DNA from: Fulvimarina sp.
GTDB lineage: Bacteria; Pseudomonadota; Alphaproteobacteria; Rhizobiales; Rhizobiaceae
Direction of reading: 5' to 3'
Assembly (NCBI GenBank): GCA_002700095.1
Contig: PACL01000047.1
Location: forward strand, 1 to 64,000
DNA length: 64,000 bases
The position numbers and the translations under genes were made by a program. Shown piece by piece: positions 48,094 to 58,143 of this stretch; the stretch's first letter is position 1; each line of letters starts with the position of its first letter. Under the pieces are notes generated by a model. That model was not told the DNA's origin, ran no database searches, and worked only from the letters and a program-made list of their open reading frames with translations.

Positions 48094-48624
48094 CTATCCC
48101 TGTTTCTGCGGCACCGGCTCGAAGTCCGCCTCGTCCTGGTCCTCCGCCGCATCCTCGTCCTCTCCCGGCCATTCCACCAGGTGATCCTCGTAGTCCTCCA
48201 GCGCCAGGCCCTCCTCGCTGACCGTGCGCCCCCGCACCGACACCCCCGCCTGGTGCACCGTCTCGCGGTCGCCGGAGACCAGGTGGTGCCACCAGTAGAG
48301 GTCGCGCCCCTCGGCGACCAGGCGGTAGGCGCAGGAGGGCGGCAGCCAGGTCAGCGTGCGCACCGCCTCCGGCGTCAGGCCGACGCAGTCCGGCACCACC
48401 TCGTGGCGGGTCTCGTACTGCCCGCAGCGGCACTTCTCGCCGTCGAGCAGCCGGCAGGCGACGTTGGTCCAGGCGATCTCGCCGGTGTCCCAGTCCTCCA
48501 GCTTGTTCAGGCAGCAGCGGCCGCAGCCGTCGCACAGCCGCTCCCACTCCTCGCCCGTCAGTTCCTCGAGGCTCTTCGCCCGCCAGTACGGCACAAGATC
48601 GTGATCGGCGCTGCCATCGTTCAT
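48094..48624 (-). CDS. YcgN-like cysteine-cluster protein (UPF0260)
   Basis: 176 residues from [40 protein letters not shown], then [29 protein letters not shown] and LPPSCAYR show the regular Cys pattern of UPF0260, and [20 protein letters not shown] is also typical. The clustered cysteines suggest a metal or iron-sulfur site. The ATG at 48624 is chosen because the family begins there; the much longer open frame in this phase is antisense to the PBP gene. It is transcribed divergently from that gene. Confidence 0.85.
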   Translation of the reverse strand: MNDGSADHDLVPYWRAKSLEELTGEEWERLCDGCGRCCLNKLEDWDTGEIAWTNVACRLLDGEKCRCGQYETRHEVVPDCVGLTPEAVRTLTWLPPSCAYRLVAEGRDLYWWHHLVSGDRETVHQAGVSVRGRTVSEEGLALEDYEDHLVEWPGEDEDAAEDQDEADFEPVPQKQG

Positions 48625-48777
48625 CGGGAAACCATGCGGTGAATTTTGAAGATTTTTCGGTGCCTTCGGCCTATAAGAGGCGTGAGGGACGACGTAAGAT
48701 GTCATGGATGGCCGCACAAGTCGCGGCCATGATCGACCGCACCGCCAGTGGGAGCCAGGGCTTGAAGGCCCGCTTCC

Positions 48778-50982
48778 GTGCGGGCGTTGCGCAGGATAAT
48801 GGGCTGGCCCTTGCAGAACGACACGAATCAATCCCGGAAGCGCCGGCAGCCCTCGCGACTCATCGAGGTCGACGCCTGGATCGATTCCGGCCTGTGGCGC
48901 GCCTTCCACGCCTTCGCCGCCTGGTGGGAAGGCGTCACCATCGTCTCGCGAAAATTCCGCGCCCGCGGCTTCAACCGGGTGCTGGTCGAAGTTGCCTGCG
49001 AGGGGCTCACCCTCGGCCTCGTCGGCTTCGTCATTCTCTTCGCCCTCGCCCAGCCGGCCATCAAGATGACGAAGAACGGCCTGCCGCAGGAGAGCGACTA
49101 TTCGGTCCAGTTCCTCGACAAGCATGGCGAGGAGATTGGCCGGCGCGGCATCATGCGCGCCGCCGCAGTGCCCATCGACGAGATGCCGGACAGTTTCATC
49201 AAGGCGCTGCTCGCCACCGAGGACCGCCGCTTCTTCGATCATTTCGGCATCGACTTCCTCGGCCTGATGCGCGCCATGACCGTCAATGCCCAGGCCGGCG
49301 GCGTCGTCCAGGGCGGCTCGACCCTCACCCAGCAGCTCGCCAAGAACATCTTCCTGTCCAACGAACGCAGCCTCGATCGCAAGATCAAGGAAGCCTTCCT
49401 CTCGCTCTGGTTGGAATCCCATTACTCCAAGCGCCAGATCCTCGCGATGTATCTCGACCGCGCCTATATGGGCGGCGGCAGCTTCGGCGCGGCGGCGGCG
49501 TCGGAGTTCTATTTCGGCAAGAACATCCGCGAGGTCTCCCTCGCCGAGGCGGCGATGCTGGCCGGCCTGTTCAAGGCCCCGGCGAAATACGCGCCGCACA
49601 TCAACCTGCCGGCGGCGAGAGCCCGCGCCAACGAAGTCCTGACCAACATGGTCCAGGCGAACTTCCTCACCGAGGGCCAGGTGATCGCCGCGCGGCGCAA
49701 TCCGGCCACCGCGATCGACCGCTCCTCGACCCCGTCGCCGGACTATTTCCTCGACTACGCCTTCGAGGAGGTGCAGCGCATCGCCAAGGCCAAGGGCCTG
49801 ACGCAGCACAACTTCGTCGCCCGCACCACGATCGACCTCGACCTGCAGAAGCTCGCCGACGAGGCGGTGGAATACAATCTGCGCCAGTTCGGCAAGACCT
49901 ACGACGTCGGCGAAGCGGCGATGGTGGTCCTGTCCGCCGACGGCAGCGTCCGGGCGATCGTCGGTGGCCGCGACTACGGCGTCTCGCAGTTCAACCGCGC
50001 CACCCGGGCGCTGCGCCAGCCGGGCTCGTCCTTCAAGGTCTATGTCTATGCCGCGGCCATGCAGCAGGGCATGAAGCCGACGGACACCATCGTCGACAGC
50101 CCGATCACCATCGGCAAGTGGTCGCCGCAGAACTACGGCCGGTCGTTCGCGGGGCGTGTCACCCTTGCCAATGCGCTGGCCCGCTCGCTCAACGTGCCGG
50201 CGGTCAAGCTCTACCAGAAGGTCGGGTTCGAGAACACGGTGGAGACCGCCAAGGCGATGGGAATCGAATCCCCCCTGCGCGGCGACAAGACCATGGCGCT
50301 GGGCACCAGCGAGGTGACCGTCATGGATCAGGCGACCGCCTACACGGTCTTCGCCAATGGCGGCATGAACTCCAACCGCCACGCCATCCAGCAACTGTCC
50401 GACGGCACCGGCAAGGTCGTCTGGGACGCCCGCAGCGACATGCCGCCGCGCCAGCGCATCCTGTCCGAGGCCGCCACGAAATCGATGAACGAGATGCTGG
50501 TCGGCGTCAGCGAACGCGGCACGGCGCGCAAGGCCCAGCTGACCATGACCCGTGTCGGCGGCAAGACCGGCACCACCCAGTCCTATCGCGACGGCTGGTT
50601 CGTCGGCTACACCGGCAACTATGTCGGTGCCGTCTGGTTCGGCAACGACAGCTTCGCGCCGACCAACCGGCTGACCGGTGGCTCGCTGCCGGCCCTCACC
50701 TGGCAGCGCTTCATGGAGGCGGCCCACCAGCACATCGACCTGAAGCCGATCCCCTATATCGACGATCCCTTCCCCGCCGAAAGCGCCAAGGTCGCCAACG
50801 CACAGGGCGACGGGGTCCGGCCCGCGCCGCCCGAGACCCTCGGCAAGAAGACCCAGGACGTTCTGTCGGACATCGCCGACCGGCTCGATGCGATGAAGCC
50901 GCTGGAGGCCGAGCAGCTCGCCTCCGCAGAGGCGTCCGGCAGCGGCAGCGGCGGGGCCGCCGTCACCGCCCGCGCGCAGTAG
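48778..50982 (+). CDS. Bifunctional penicillin-binding protein, class A (PBP1A-like)
   Basis: 734 residues if started at GTG 48778 (GAAGG 9 bases ahead); ATG 48799 is an alternative. A membrane helix lies near residues 75-95 ([20 protein letters not shown]). The GT51 glycosyltransferase has [19 protein letters not shown] with the catalytic Glu and [15 protein letters not shown]. The transpeptidase has [14 protein letters not shown] (SxxK), a later SLN, and [20 protein letters not shown] (KTG). It polymerises and cross-links peptidoglycan in the periplasm. The C-terminal 70 residues are a flexible Ala/Ser/Gly tail. All catalytic motifs are present. Confidence 0.92.
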   Translation: MRALRRIMGWPLQNDTNQSRKRRQPSRLIEVDAWIDSGLWRAFHAFAAWWEGVTIVSRKFRARGFNRVLVEVACEGLTLGLVGFVILFALAQPAIKMTKNGLPQESDYSVQFLDKHGEEIGRRGIMRAAAVPIDEMPDSFIKALLATEDRRFFDHFGIDFLGLMRAMTVNAQAGGVVQGGSTLTQQLAKNIFLSNERSLDRKIKEAFLSLWLESHYSKRQILAMYLDRAYMGGGSFGAAAASEFYFGKNIREVSLAEAAMLAGLFKAPAKYAPHINLPAARARANEVLTNMVQANFLTEGQVIAARRNPATAIDRSSTPSPDYFLDYAFEEVQRIAKAKGLTQHNFVARTTIDLDLQKLADEAVEYNLRQFGKTYDVGEAAMVVLSADGSVRAIVGGRDYGVSQFNRATRALRQPGSSFKVYVYAAAMQQGMKPTDTIVDSPITIGKWSPQNYGRSFAGRVTLANALARSLNVPAVKLYQKVGFENTVETAKAMGIESPLRGDKTMALGTSEVTVMDQATAYTVFANGGMNSNRHAIQQLSDGTGKVVWDARSDMPPRQRILSEAATKSMNEMLVGVSERGTARKAQLTMTRVGGKTGTTQSYRDGWFVGYTGNYVGAVWFGNDSFAPTNRLTGGSLPALTWQRFMEAAHQHIDLKPIPYIDDPFPAESAKVANAQGDGVRPAPPETLGKKTQDVLSDIADRLDAMKPLEAEQLASAEASGSGSGGAAVTARAQ

Positions 50983-51015
50983 CCGCGCGCTCGAAGCCAC
51001 GGCGAAGTCCAACCG

Positions 51016-51600
51016 ATGCGTTTTACACTCCTCGTCATGATCGCGGTCACGATCGCCCTCTATCTCGGCGGCTGGTCGGCGCGATGGGCCATCGATCACT
51101 CCTCCGAGATCGGCACCGTCGTCGTCGGCCAGTGGCAGGCGACGCCCTTTGCCGGCGCGCCCGACGCCGATCCCTATTCCAAGGCGCGGCTCGCCGTTCT
51201 CGGCAACCTCACCCTCGGCATCGGCGAAGGCATCCAGTTCCGCAGCAGCGCCGACGAGGCGGGCCGCCCGCTGCGCCGGGAATGCAGCTATGTGATCGCC
51301 GGCACCCCCCCGCCCGCCCGCATCTTCACCCTCGCCGCCTATCAGCCGGAGGGCCAGTTGATCCGGCCGAGCGCCGGGCGCCCGGGCTGGCTCACCTCCA
51401 ACAACCTGATGCGCGACGACGCCAACGCCTTCAAGATCGCCGTCGGCCCGAAGGCGACGGCCGGCAACTGGCTCGCCACCTCGGGAACCGGCCCGATGAC
51501 CCTGATGCTGGCGCTCTACGACACGCCCGCGAGCGCCGCCAGCGGCGCCTCCAGCCTCGCTTTGCCCTCGATCACCCGGGAGGGCTGCCTCGATGGGTAA
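51016..51600 (+). CDS. DUF1214 domain membrane-anchored protein
   Basis: 194 residues. An N-terminal signal anchor ([20 protein letters not shown]) is followed by the domain: [20 protein letters not shown], then [20 protein letters not shown] and [20 protein letters not shown]. These match DUF1214 proteins. It sits 33 bp after the PBP gene and overlaps the next gene by 8 bases. The pair is probably periplasmic and made together; the function is unknown. Confidence 0.75.
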   Translation: MRFTLLVMIAVTIALYLGGWSARWAIDHSSEIGTVVVGQWQATPFAGAPDADPYSKARLAVLGNLTLGIGEGIQFRSSADEAGRPLRRECSYVIAGTPPPARIFTLAAYQPEGQLIRPSAGRPGWLTSNNLMRDDANAFKIAVGPKATAGNWLATSGTGPMTLMLALYDTPASAASGASSLALPSITREGCLDG

Positions 51601-52213
51601 GCTCGCTCTCGCTTTCCTGATCGGCGTCGTCGGTGCGGGGCTGGTCCATATCGCGGTGATCTTCACCATGCCGGACGTCGCCCGGCGCAATGCCTGGGGC
51701 CGGCTGGCCGAACTCGGCAAGCTCGACGACGTGGTCCGGGTCGCGGCCCTCGACAGCGCGCCGGATTCGGTCCTCGCCTCGGCCGATGCGCCGGCCGGCG
51801 ACTTCGCCTTCGTCGATCCCGCCTTCGTCACCGCCGGATGCCGCTTCTCGCTCACCGAGGGACCGGTCCGCATTCGCGCCTCGCAGACCGATCCAGCCTT
51901 CTGGTCGGCGTCCATCTACAATCGCCAGGGCGACAATCTCTACAGCATCAACGACCGCTCGGCGGTCGAGAACGCCTTCGACCTTCTGGTCGGGACGAAG
52001 GACCAGCTCGTCGACAAGGCGGCCGCCGAGGACGAACCCGAGACCCAGATCCCGGTCGAGGTCGAGATGACCGAGGGCTACATGACGATCCGCGTCCTCG
52101 TCGACGAGGAGAGCAAGCGGCCGGCCGTCGATGCCTTCGTCTCGTCGATGACATGCGAGGTCTCGCCGACGGACGATGCGCTCTCGACCAATGCCATTCC
52201 GCGCGCCCGATAG
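51593..52213 (+). CDS. DUF1254 domain membrane-anchored protein
   Basis: 206 residues. The signal anchor [20 protein letters not shown] begins the chain. [40 protein letters not shown] and [20 protein letters not shown] are the usual DUF1254 partner segments. It overlaps the DUF1214 gene. Such pairs are kept together in Rhizobiales, which implies they act on the same substrate or complex. Confidence 0.75.
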   Translation: MGKLALAFLIGVVGAGLVHIAVIFTMPDVARRNAWGRLAELGKLDDVVRVAALDSAPDSVLASADAPAGDFAFVDPAFVTAGCRFSLTEGPVRIRASQTDPAFWSASIYNRQGDNLYSINDRSAVENAFDLLVGTKDQLVDKAAAEDEPETQIPVEVEMTEGYMTIRVLVDEESKRPAVDAFVSSMTCEVSPTDDALSTNAIPRAR

Positions 52214-52790
52214 GGCCGGGCCGGCTCCTGTTCCATCGTCAGCGCAAGGGCGATCCGGGCATCGGCCCTGAAGCCCGCGGGTCTCAGATCGCCGCCGGCA
52301 CGCCAACGGACGCCTGGCAGAGATGGCGAGGCTGCGACGCCTCGCGCAGCGCCGCCGTCTGGTCTCCCCCGACCACCCGCCGCGCTGCCGTTGCACGCGC
52401 CTCGATCCGCTCGTGGCGGATGCAGGGCAGGATCACGACCTCCGCACCCCGCTGCCGGTGATCTCCCCTTGCCCGGGAAACCGGGCCGGTTCGCATCCCC
52501 GGATCGAATGTCACGATCGTTCCCATGCTCACACCCACCTCACCCATTCCGCTCGTCATTCCCCAAGGACAGGCAGCTCGCCCGACAAGCTCAGAGGACA
52601 CCCTTCCACAGTTAACAGCTTGCTAAGAAATCTTGCGTAAACCTATCCAAAGTCTTCGAAATCACCCTTTCGTGACGCAGTCGCAACGTTCCGTAAACCA
52701 CCGTTATCGACCCGGCTCACGCGAGCTCTGGGATCCATGACCGGAGCGATGGCTGCTGCGTGCGGCGTGAACAGAGTTCAGCGGAGCGTC
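52214..52790. other. Intergenic region of about 580 bp
   Basis: It lies between the DUF1254 and DUF2336 genes. One short minus-strand frame (52284-52526) may be a gene and is listed separately. The part from 52610 to 52735 is less GC-rich and should contain the promoter of the DUF2336 gene. No clear terminator is seen for the DUF1254 gene. Confidence 0.4.
52284..52526 (-). CDS. Possible small hypothetical protein
   Basis: 80 residues from MGTIVTFDPGMRTGPVSRAR, with AEVVILPCIRHERIEARATA in the middle. The pattern M-G-x-I-V-x-F followed by EVVILPxIRxER is familiar from short uncharacterised rhizobial proteins. The ribosome site is weak. The remainder has ordinary composition and could be non-coding. 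Confidence 0.35.
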   Translation of the reverse strand: MGTIVTFDPGMRTGPVSRARGDHRQRGAEVVILPCIRHERIEARATAARRVVGGDQTAALREASQPRHLCQASVGVPAAI

Positions 52791-53882
52791 ATGGCCGACC
52801 GGATGCCACGCATCTTTCGAACGCTCGAGACCCGCGACGGGCGGAGCGCCTTCGACACCATCGCCAAGGCGGCCGTCGCCGATTTCCTCGAGGTCCGGCA
52901 GCCAGCCACCGCGCGCGTCGCCGACTTTTCCCATCTCATGACGTCGATCTGGTCGAAGCTGCCGGCGGCGACCCGCAAGCAGCTGGCGATCGCCCTCGCC
53001 CCGTGTCCGCATGTCCCGCGCGCCGTCGTCGAGCTTCTCCTGTCGGAGCCTCCGGAAATCTCCGCGCCTTTCCTGTTCTCCAGCCCCTGCCTGACGCGCC
53101 AGGACGCCGCCGGTCTCGACTCGTCGATAGACCCTGCGCCGGCCGTGGATGAGGCCGACCGCCATCGCGCGGACAGGGCCGCCCGCGAGGCGATCGCCGG
53201 GCGCAAGCCCTCGTCCCGCGTTGACGCCTCCGGGGGCGGCAAGGTGGCTTCGCCGCCGCCCCTCGCCAGCGCCGCCGCGGCCCGCGACGCCCTTTTGGCG
53301 CTCGCCCGCGTCAAGCCGCGCCGCGCCGTGCCCGCCGCCGAGCTGCAGTCCGTCGCGCCCCCGGCCGAGGCGCCGGCCGAAGCAACGGCGGCGGCGCCGA
53401 AACCCGCCCGGCCCGCCAGATCCATCGCCGATCTCCTCCGGGAAGCCCGAAGCGGCAGTCCGCAGCGAACCATCCGCATGATCGCCGACCGCCTCCAGCT
53501 TTCGCCACAGATCGCCGCGACGCTGCCCACCGGCTCCGACGGCCGGGCGCTGGCCGCGGCGCTGAAGCTGCTCGGCCTGTCGGCCGCCGACGCCATGACG
53601 GTCGTGCTGCTCGTCCACGCGACCGCCGGCCGCGACGTCGATGCCTTTCGGGCGCTGAGGCGATTCTACGACGACGTGTCGGAAACGGCATGCCAGGTGG
53701 CGCTGGGCCTCGAGGCCGGCTCCTCGGTGAAGCTCAGCGACGGCAGGACCCGCGGTACCCACCGCCCGCTCCACGCCGAAGGCGCCGGGCTGCGGCCGGC
53801 GACGCAAGGCCGGCCGGCCGCCTTCGGGCGGCGGCGGAACCTTCCATCAGGGCTCGCCGCCGGGAACGGCCGCAGGTCCTGA
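52791..53882 (+). CDS. DUF2336 family protein
   Basis: 363 residues from MADRMPRIFRTLETRDGRSA (GGAG 5 bases ahead). AVADFLEVRQPATARVADFS, then LPAATRKQLAIALAPCPHVP and RAVVELLLSEPPEISAPFLF match DUF2336, which is common in Rhizobiales and of unknown role. Residues 135-240 are an Ala/Pro-rich linker. A helical segment follows (TIRMIADRLQLSPQIAATLP). Its 3' end overlaps the convergent gene by 36 bases. Confidence 0.75.
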   Translation: MADRMPRIFRTLETRDGRSAFDTIAKAAVADFLEVRQPATARVADFSHLMTSIWSKLPAATRKQLAIALAPCPHVPRAVVELLLSEPPEISAPFLFSSPCLTRQDAAGLDSSIDPAPAVDEADRHRADRAAREAIAGRKPSSRVDASGGGKVASPPPLASAAAARDALLALARVKPRRAVPAAELQSVAPPAEAPAEATAAAPKPARPARSIADLLREARSGSPQRTIRMIADRLQLSPQIAATLPTGSDGRALAAALKLLGLSAADAMTVVLLVHATAGRDVDAFRALRRFYDDVSETACQVALGLEAGSSVKLSDGRTRGTHRPLHAEGAGLRPATQGRPAAFGRRRNLPSGLAAGNGRRS

Positions 53883-55400
53883 CGGCTCTTCCATCCCAGC
53901 GTCCGCTTCGGACGGCTCGGGCTCCGGCGTCTGGAAGGCCGACGCCTGGCGATACTTGATGTAGTTTGGGAACAGCACAATCAGGTTGTACTGCCACCCC
54001 TCGCTGAGCTCGCGCTTGAAGCGGAACCGCGTCCCGGCCTGGACGAGTTCGAAGTCCTCCAGCCCTTCCAGCTTCCCGAAAAGCCCCTCCGGCGCGCGCC
54101 ATTGCAGAGTGTCGAACAGCGTCGACGTCAGGGCCGCCAGCCGCTTCGCGCCGCGCTTCGCCTTGGCGGCGCCGTCGGCGACGAGCTTGATCCGCACGCT
54201 GGTCAGGGCGTCGCGTTCGAGGCCCCGCGCCATGACGAAGAGCTGCGGCACATCGGGCAGCGCCCGCTCAGCCACCGCGTCGGGGTCGTCGCCGATCGGA
54301 GCGTCCTCGAAATCGGCATCGGGCGCCACCTCCTCGCCCGATGCCGTCGCGGTGGCGTAGCATTCCCACTGTCCCGTCAGCAGTGCGCTCTCGTGCCACT
54401 TCATGATGCCGTCGCCGGGATCGATCGCCTGGCAGATCCGCTTCGGGTCGACCATGGCGAGGCGCACGAAGTCTTCCGCCCTCCCCGTGACGGGCGGGCT
54501 GAAGAGCCGCGGCGAGGCGATCGGCGCGACCTTCGGCACCGGTCCGGTCATCGCTGGACTCGCCCCGGGTTCCTCCGGCGGCCCCTCCCGGGCTGCCGTC
54601 GCGACGGGAGCGTCGAAGACCGAGCCGGTCGGAGCGGTGCGCTTCAGCCGGTCGCCGATCGCCTCGCCGGCCGGTGTGTTCATAAGGATCACCGCGAGAC
54701 CGCCGGCGATGACGAGGGCGACGAGGCCGAGGCGGGTCGCGAGCCCGAGGACCTCGATGGGATTGAACCGGATTTCGGCCGGCGCAGCCGCGGCCACCGG
54801 CGCCTCCCAGGCCGGCTTGGCGCCGCGCTGCGCTTCCGGCACGCCCTGCGGAGGCGCCACGCGGCGGCTCTCCTCCTGCCGCTCCGGCGGCTCTCCCGGC
54901 CCCTGCAGCGCCCGCTGCCCCATGCGTTGCTTCAACCGCCCGGCAGCCCCCGCAATCGCGCCAGCGGCATTCCCCACCTGCCGCCGAAGCCGGATCGTCG
55001 CACCCACGATGCGCTCGCGGCCCCCGGCTTTGCGAAGGCCGGCCAATGCGGCCGCGAAGCCCGCAGACGCCCTCGCCGCAACCGTCGCAACGGCCCTGCC
55101 GACCGTCGATCGCGCCGGTCCCGCCAGTCTCAAGGGTTTCGAGAGCCGCGCCACCGTGTCTCCGACCCCCGGCTTACGGGCAAAGGGCCGTGCCGCGGAA
55201 TGTCGCAGGATCTCCAGGCGCCCGGCGGTCCACGCCGAAAACCGCTTCGAGCCCGCGGCAAGCCTCGCGCCGATGCGCGCGATCTCCGCTCCTCGCCGCT
55301 TCGCCCGCAAGCCGGCACCGGACAGCCATCCACCCGGCCGGCCGCGCCTTGCGCGCGCCAGCAGAAGCTGTGCCTTGTCCTGAAGGGCGTCGAAGCGCAT
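53847..55400 (-). CDS. Hypothetical membrane-anchored protein (possibly DUF6030)
   Basis: 517 residues. The first 160 are very basic and Ala/Arg-rich (GARLAAGSKRFSAWTAGRLE) and probably cytoplasmic. One membrane helix lies near residue 230 (LGLATRLGLVALVIAGGLAV). The outer domain (300-490) has FVRLAMVDPKRICQAIDPGD, LLTGQWECYATATAS, RGLERDALTSVRIKLVADGA and WQYNLIVLFPNY. That GWxCY and RGL...RIKLV pattern is familiar from DUF6030 proteins. No enzyme motif is seen. Confidence 0.6.
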   Translation of the reverse strand: MRFDALQDKAQLLLARARRGRPGGWLSGAGLRAKRRGAEIARIGARLAAGSKRFSAWTAGRLEILRHSAARPFARKPGVGDTVARLSKPLRLAGPARSTVGRAVATVAARASAGFAAALAGLRKAGGRERIVGATIRLRRQVGNAAGAIAGAAGRLKQRMGQRALQGPGEPPERQEESRRVAPPQGVPEAQRGAKPAWEAPVAAAAPAEIRFNPIEVLGLATRLGLVALVIAGGLAVILMNTPAGEAIGDRLKRTAPTGSVFDAPVATAAREGPPEEPGASPAMTGPVPKVAPIASPRLFSPPVTGRAEDFVRLAMVDPKRICQAIDPGDGIMKWHESALLTGQWECYATATASGEEVAPDADFEDAPIGDDPDAVAERALPDVPQLFVMARGLERDALTSVRIKLVADGAAKAKRGAKRLAALTSTLFDTLQWRAPEGLFGKLEGLEDFELVQAGTRFRFKRELSEGWQYNLIVLFPNYIKYRQASAFQTPEPEPSEADAGMEEPSGPAAVPGGEP

Positions 55401-55655
55401 GCCGGTCTATCGCTCGTCCATTCGCAACCGCATCCGGGGGATCGGGTTCGCTACGTCAGTTCCGCCCGCGGCAGCGTCAAGAGCTCAAGGCCCCAGTCCC
55501 GAAGGCCCGAGCCCCAGACCCGAAGTATCGGGCTCGAAAGTATCGCCCCAGCCGATATGCTGGCCGCATCCATCGCCACCGGCCCTCGCCCCGCCGGCCA
55601 CCCACCCGAACCGGATGCCGTAGCCCGCACCACCGAGAGGATCTGACCGCAGATT

Positions 55656-56168
55656 ATGGCAAAACCCATGGAAGACGAAGGAGAAACGGCGGCAGCCTCG
55701 CTGCGGCCCTCGATCGTGCTCTACCAGCCGGACATCGCCGGCAACACCGGCACCATCCTGCGGCTTGCCGCCTGTTTCGGCCTTGGCGTCGAGATCGTCG
55801 AGCCGGCGGGGTTCGATGCCTCCGACCGCGCCCTGAAGCGGGCGGGGATGGACTATGCCGCCATGGCGACGCTGCGCCGCCACGACGACTTCGCCGCCTT
55901 CCTCGCCCACCGGCAGGCGCGGCCCGGCCGCATCGTCCTCCTGACCACCCGGGCCGACATCGCCTATAGCGATTTTGAGTTCCGCCCCTCCGACCGCCTG
56001 CTCTTCGGCCGCGAAAGCGCCGGGGTGCCCGAGGACGTCCACGCCATGGCCGATGCCCGTTTGACCATTCCGATGGTGCCCGGTGCCCGCTCCCTCAACC
56101 TGGCCGTCTCGGCCGGCATCGTCGCGGCGGAAGCCATGCGGCAGCTGGCGTGGCCGGTCGGCGGCTGA
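55656..56168 (+). CDS. trmL: tRNA (cytidine(34)-2'-O)-methyltransferase TrmL
   Basis: 170 residues. YQPDIAGNTGTILRLAACFG, then RLLFGRESAGVPEDVHAMAD and ARSLNLAVSAGIVAAEAMRQ are the three SPOUT motifs that make the knotted SAM site. TrmL methylates the 2'-OH of the wobble base of tRNA-Leu. It has a 17-residue N-terminal extension; ATG 55668 is an alternative start. It is divergent from the gene at 55400. Confidence 0.9.
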   Translation: MAKPMEDEGETAAASLRPSIVLYQPDIAGNTGTILRLAACFGLGVEIVEPAGFDASDRALKRAGMDYAAMATLRRHDDFAAFLAHRQARPGRIVLLTTRADIAYSDFEFRPSDRLLFGRESAGVPEDVHAMADARLTIPMVPGARSLNLAVSAGIVAAEAMRQLAWPVGG

Positions 56169-56294
56169 CACCCTCGCCGGTCAGCGCAGCGGACCATCGC
56201 TCGATGCGCAAGGCGCTCGAGCGGATCACTGCTCGAATCTGTCGGAGCGTTCCTTCTGGCTTCGCATCACGGCTCGGGACGCCCCGCCCACCGG

Positions 56295-56477
56295 TCAGGA
56301 TCCGGGCTGCGGCACCGCCGCCGGAGCCGGCGACGGCGCGGGCGAGGGCCCCGGCTCGGAGCTGCCCTCATAGATCCAGACGGCGCCGATCACGACGAGG
56401 AAGAAGACCAGGAGAAGCACGACCTGCAGCTTCATGCTGGACGGCCGGGGCTTGGAATATCTCTCTTCCGGCTGCAT
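56295..56477 (-). CDS. Small single-pass membrane protein
   Basis: 60 residues. A short cytoplasmic start (MQPEERYSKPRPSSMKLQ) is followed by a membrane helix (VVLLLVFFLVVIGAVWIYEG) and a Pro/Ala/Ser-rich tail. It is isolated between trmL and the transpeptidase gene. The hydrophobic helix is clean and makes it likely to be real; the function is unknown. Confidence 0.5.
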   Translation of the reverse strand: MQPEERYSKPRPSSMKLQVVLLLVFFLVVIGAVWIYEGSSEPGPSPAPSPAPAAVPQPGS

Positions 56478-56628
56478 CCGTCAGTCTCCCCCCGTCGCTC
56501 CCGGAACGGCCTCCCGAACTGGATTAAGCGTTTGTTAAGCATACACTTGTATTGATTGTATGGCGAGTGAAAGATCGCCTCGCATAGGCTCGAGGTCCAG
56601 GATCTGCTCCGTTTCGAGGCGTCCCTCC

Positions 56629-57891
56629 ATGAAAATCGAATTCGCCCTCGTCGCCGGCCTGCTGGCTGGCGCGATGCCGCACGCCGCCGAGGCGGCCTGG
56701 CGCCCCCTGTCGAAGGATGCCATCGAAACCGCGACCTTCCAGGACTGGCAGGCCGCGGTGGGGGAGCGGGACGCCGTCGCCGCGACGGCGCGCAGCAACG
56801 ACACCGGTCCCGCCGTCCAACCGGCGGGCGAGATGGCCGAGGCGGCAGGCGCTGCCTCCACTGAGGGCGCCGCGCCCGGTTCACCCCTCGCCCTCGACCC
56901 GGCCCACACCCAGAGCGTCGCCGTCACCGGCGAGCCGGGTCTCGAAATCGCCACCCCCGCCTATTCCACCGACTTGCCCGACGAGGCCGGTCTCGAGACG
57001 GTCGACGAGCCGAAGCAGCCCGACCCGTTCCTGATCCGGCTGCAGGTCCTGCTCGACCGGGCCCACGCGTCGCCCGGCGCCATCGACGGCTTCGACGGCG
57101 AGAACACCCGCAAGGCCATCGCCGCCTACGAGAAGATGCGCGGCCTTCCCGTCGATGGTGAAGTCGATCCGGACCTCTGGGTGATCCTCTCCCTCGATCA
57201 GGGTCAGGCCACGCGGCTCTACGCGATCAGCCAGGCCGACGTGGAAGCCCGCTTCGTCGACCAGATCCCGAACGACTACGGCGAGATGGCGAAGATGGAG
57301 TGGCTCGGCTACAAGTCGCCGGCAGAGATGCTGGCCGAGCGCTTCCACATGGACGAGGATCTGCTCCTTGCCATGAACCCCGGCGTCGATCTGATGGCCG
57401 TCGGCACCCAGATCCTCGTCGCCGACGTCGGCGAGGTTCCCACCGTCAAGGTCGCCCGCATCGTCATCGACAAGGAACACGGCGAACTCGTCGCCTACGA
57501 TGCCGAGGGCAACGTCGTCCTGATGAACCCGGCGACCATCGGATCCGACGAGACCCCCTCGCCCACCGGCCACCTGACGGTCACCGGCGTCGCCGAGAAC
57601 CCGACCTACAGCTACAATCCGGCAAAGAACTTCACGCAAGGCAACAATACCGGCGCGCTGACCATCCCGGCCGGCCCCAACGGACCGGTCGGCTCGACCT
57701 GGATCGCCCTGTCGAAGCCGACCTTCGGCATCCATGGCACGCCGCATCCCACCCTCATCGACAAGAGCCGCAGCCATGGCTGCGTCCGGCTGACCAACTG
57801 GGACGTTGAAGCCCTGGCGCATCTCGTCCAGCCTTCCGTGACGACCGTCGAATTCCTCGAAGCCGCCGCGCCGCAGGTCGCGGTCAAATAG
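56629..57891 (+). CDS. L,D-transpeptidase (YkuD) with peptidoglycan-binding domain
   Basis: 420 residues from MKIEFALVAGLLAGAMPHAA, a Sec signal peptide cut near residue 22; GAGG lies 9 bases before the ATG. Residues 30-130 are a variable linker. A PG-binding domain is near 135-185 (LLDRAHASPGAIDGFDGENT). A LysM-like or linker segment follows (LAERFHMDEDLLLAMNPGVD). The YkuD domain is residues 280-415, with FGIHGTPHPTLIDKSRSHGC and VRLTNWDVEALA, giving the HGT...SHGCVR catalytic Cys. It makes 3-3 cross-links in the wall or attaches proteins to peptidoglycan. Confidence 0.88.
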   Translation: MKIEFALVAGLLAGAMPHAAEAAWRPLSKDAIETATFQDWQAAVGERDAVAATARSNDTGPAVQPAGEMAEAAGAASTEGAAPGSPLALDPAHTQSVAVTGEPGLEIATPAYSTDLPDEAGLETVDEPKQPDPFLIRLQVLLDRAHASPGAIDGFDGENTRKAIAAYEKMRGLPVDGEVDPDLWVILSLDQGQATRLYAISQADVEARFVDQIPNDYGEMAKMEWLGYKSPAEMLAERFHMDEDLLLAMNPGVDLMAVGTQILVADVGEVPTVKVARIVIDKEHGELVAYDAEGNVVLMNPATIGSDETPSPTGHLTVTGVAENPTYSYNPAKNFTQGNNTGALTIPAGPNGPVGSTWIALSKPTFGIHGTPHPTLIDKSRSHGCVRLTNWDVEALAHLVQPSVTTVEFLEAAAPQVAVK

Positions 57892-58143
57892 CTTCGATCC
57901 GTCCCGGCGAACGGGCGACCTGCGGGCCATCCCGCCGAGCATCATCGATGACAAAGCCTGAGTGCCCGGTCAGGCTCGGCCGATCATGGCGGCCGACATG
58001 GGACCCGGCCGCACCCACATCGGGCGCCATCGGGCGATCGGAATCTGTCTTCCCACCAAGTCGCTCGGCTTGTATGGGCGTAGTGCCCGGCCCTGCCGAA
58101 CGGCTTGGCCCGGCGCAGCTGATCGGCGGCGACAGGAGACGGT

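Noticed and set aside
48094..51915. A 1,273-codon open frame on the minus strand across the PBP1A-like gene
   Set aside because: The part beyond 48624 is antisense to the PBP gene and has no family sequence; only the YcgN-like C-terminal part (48094-48624) is real.
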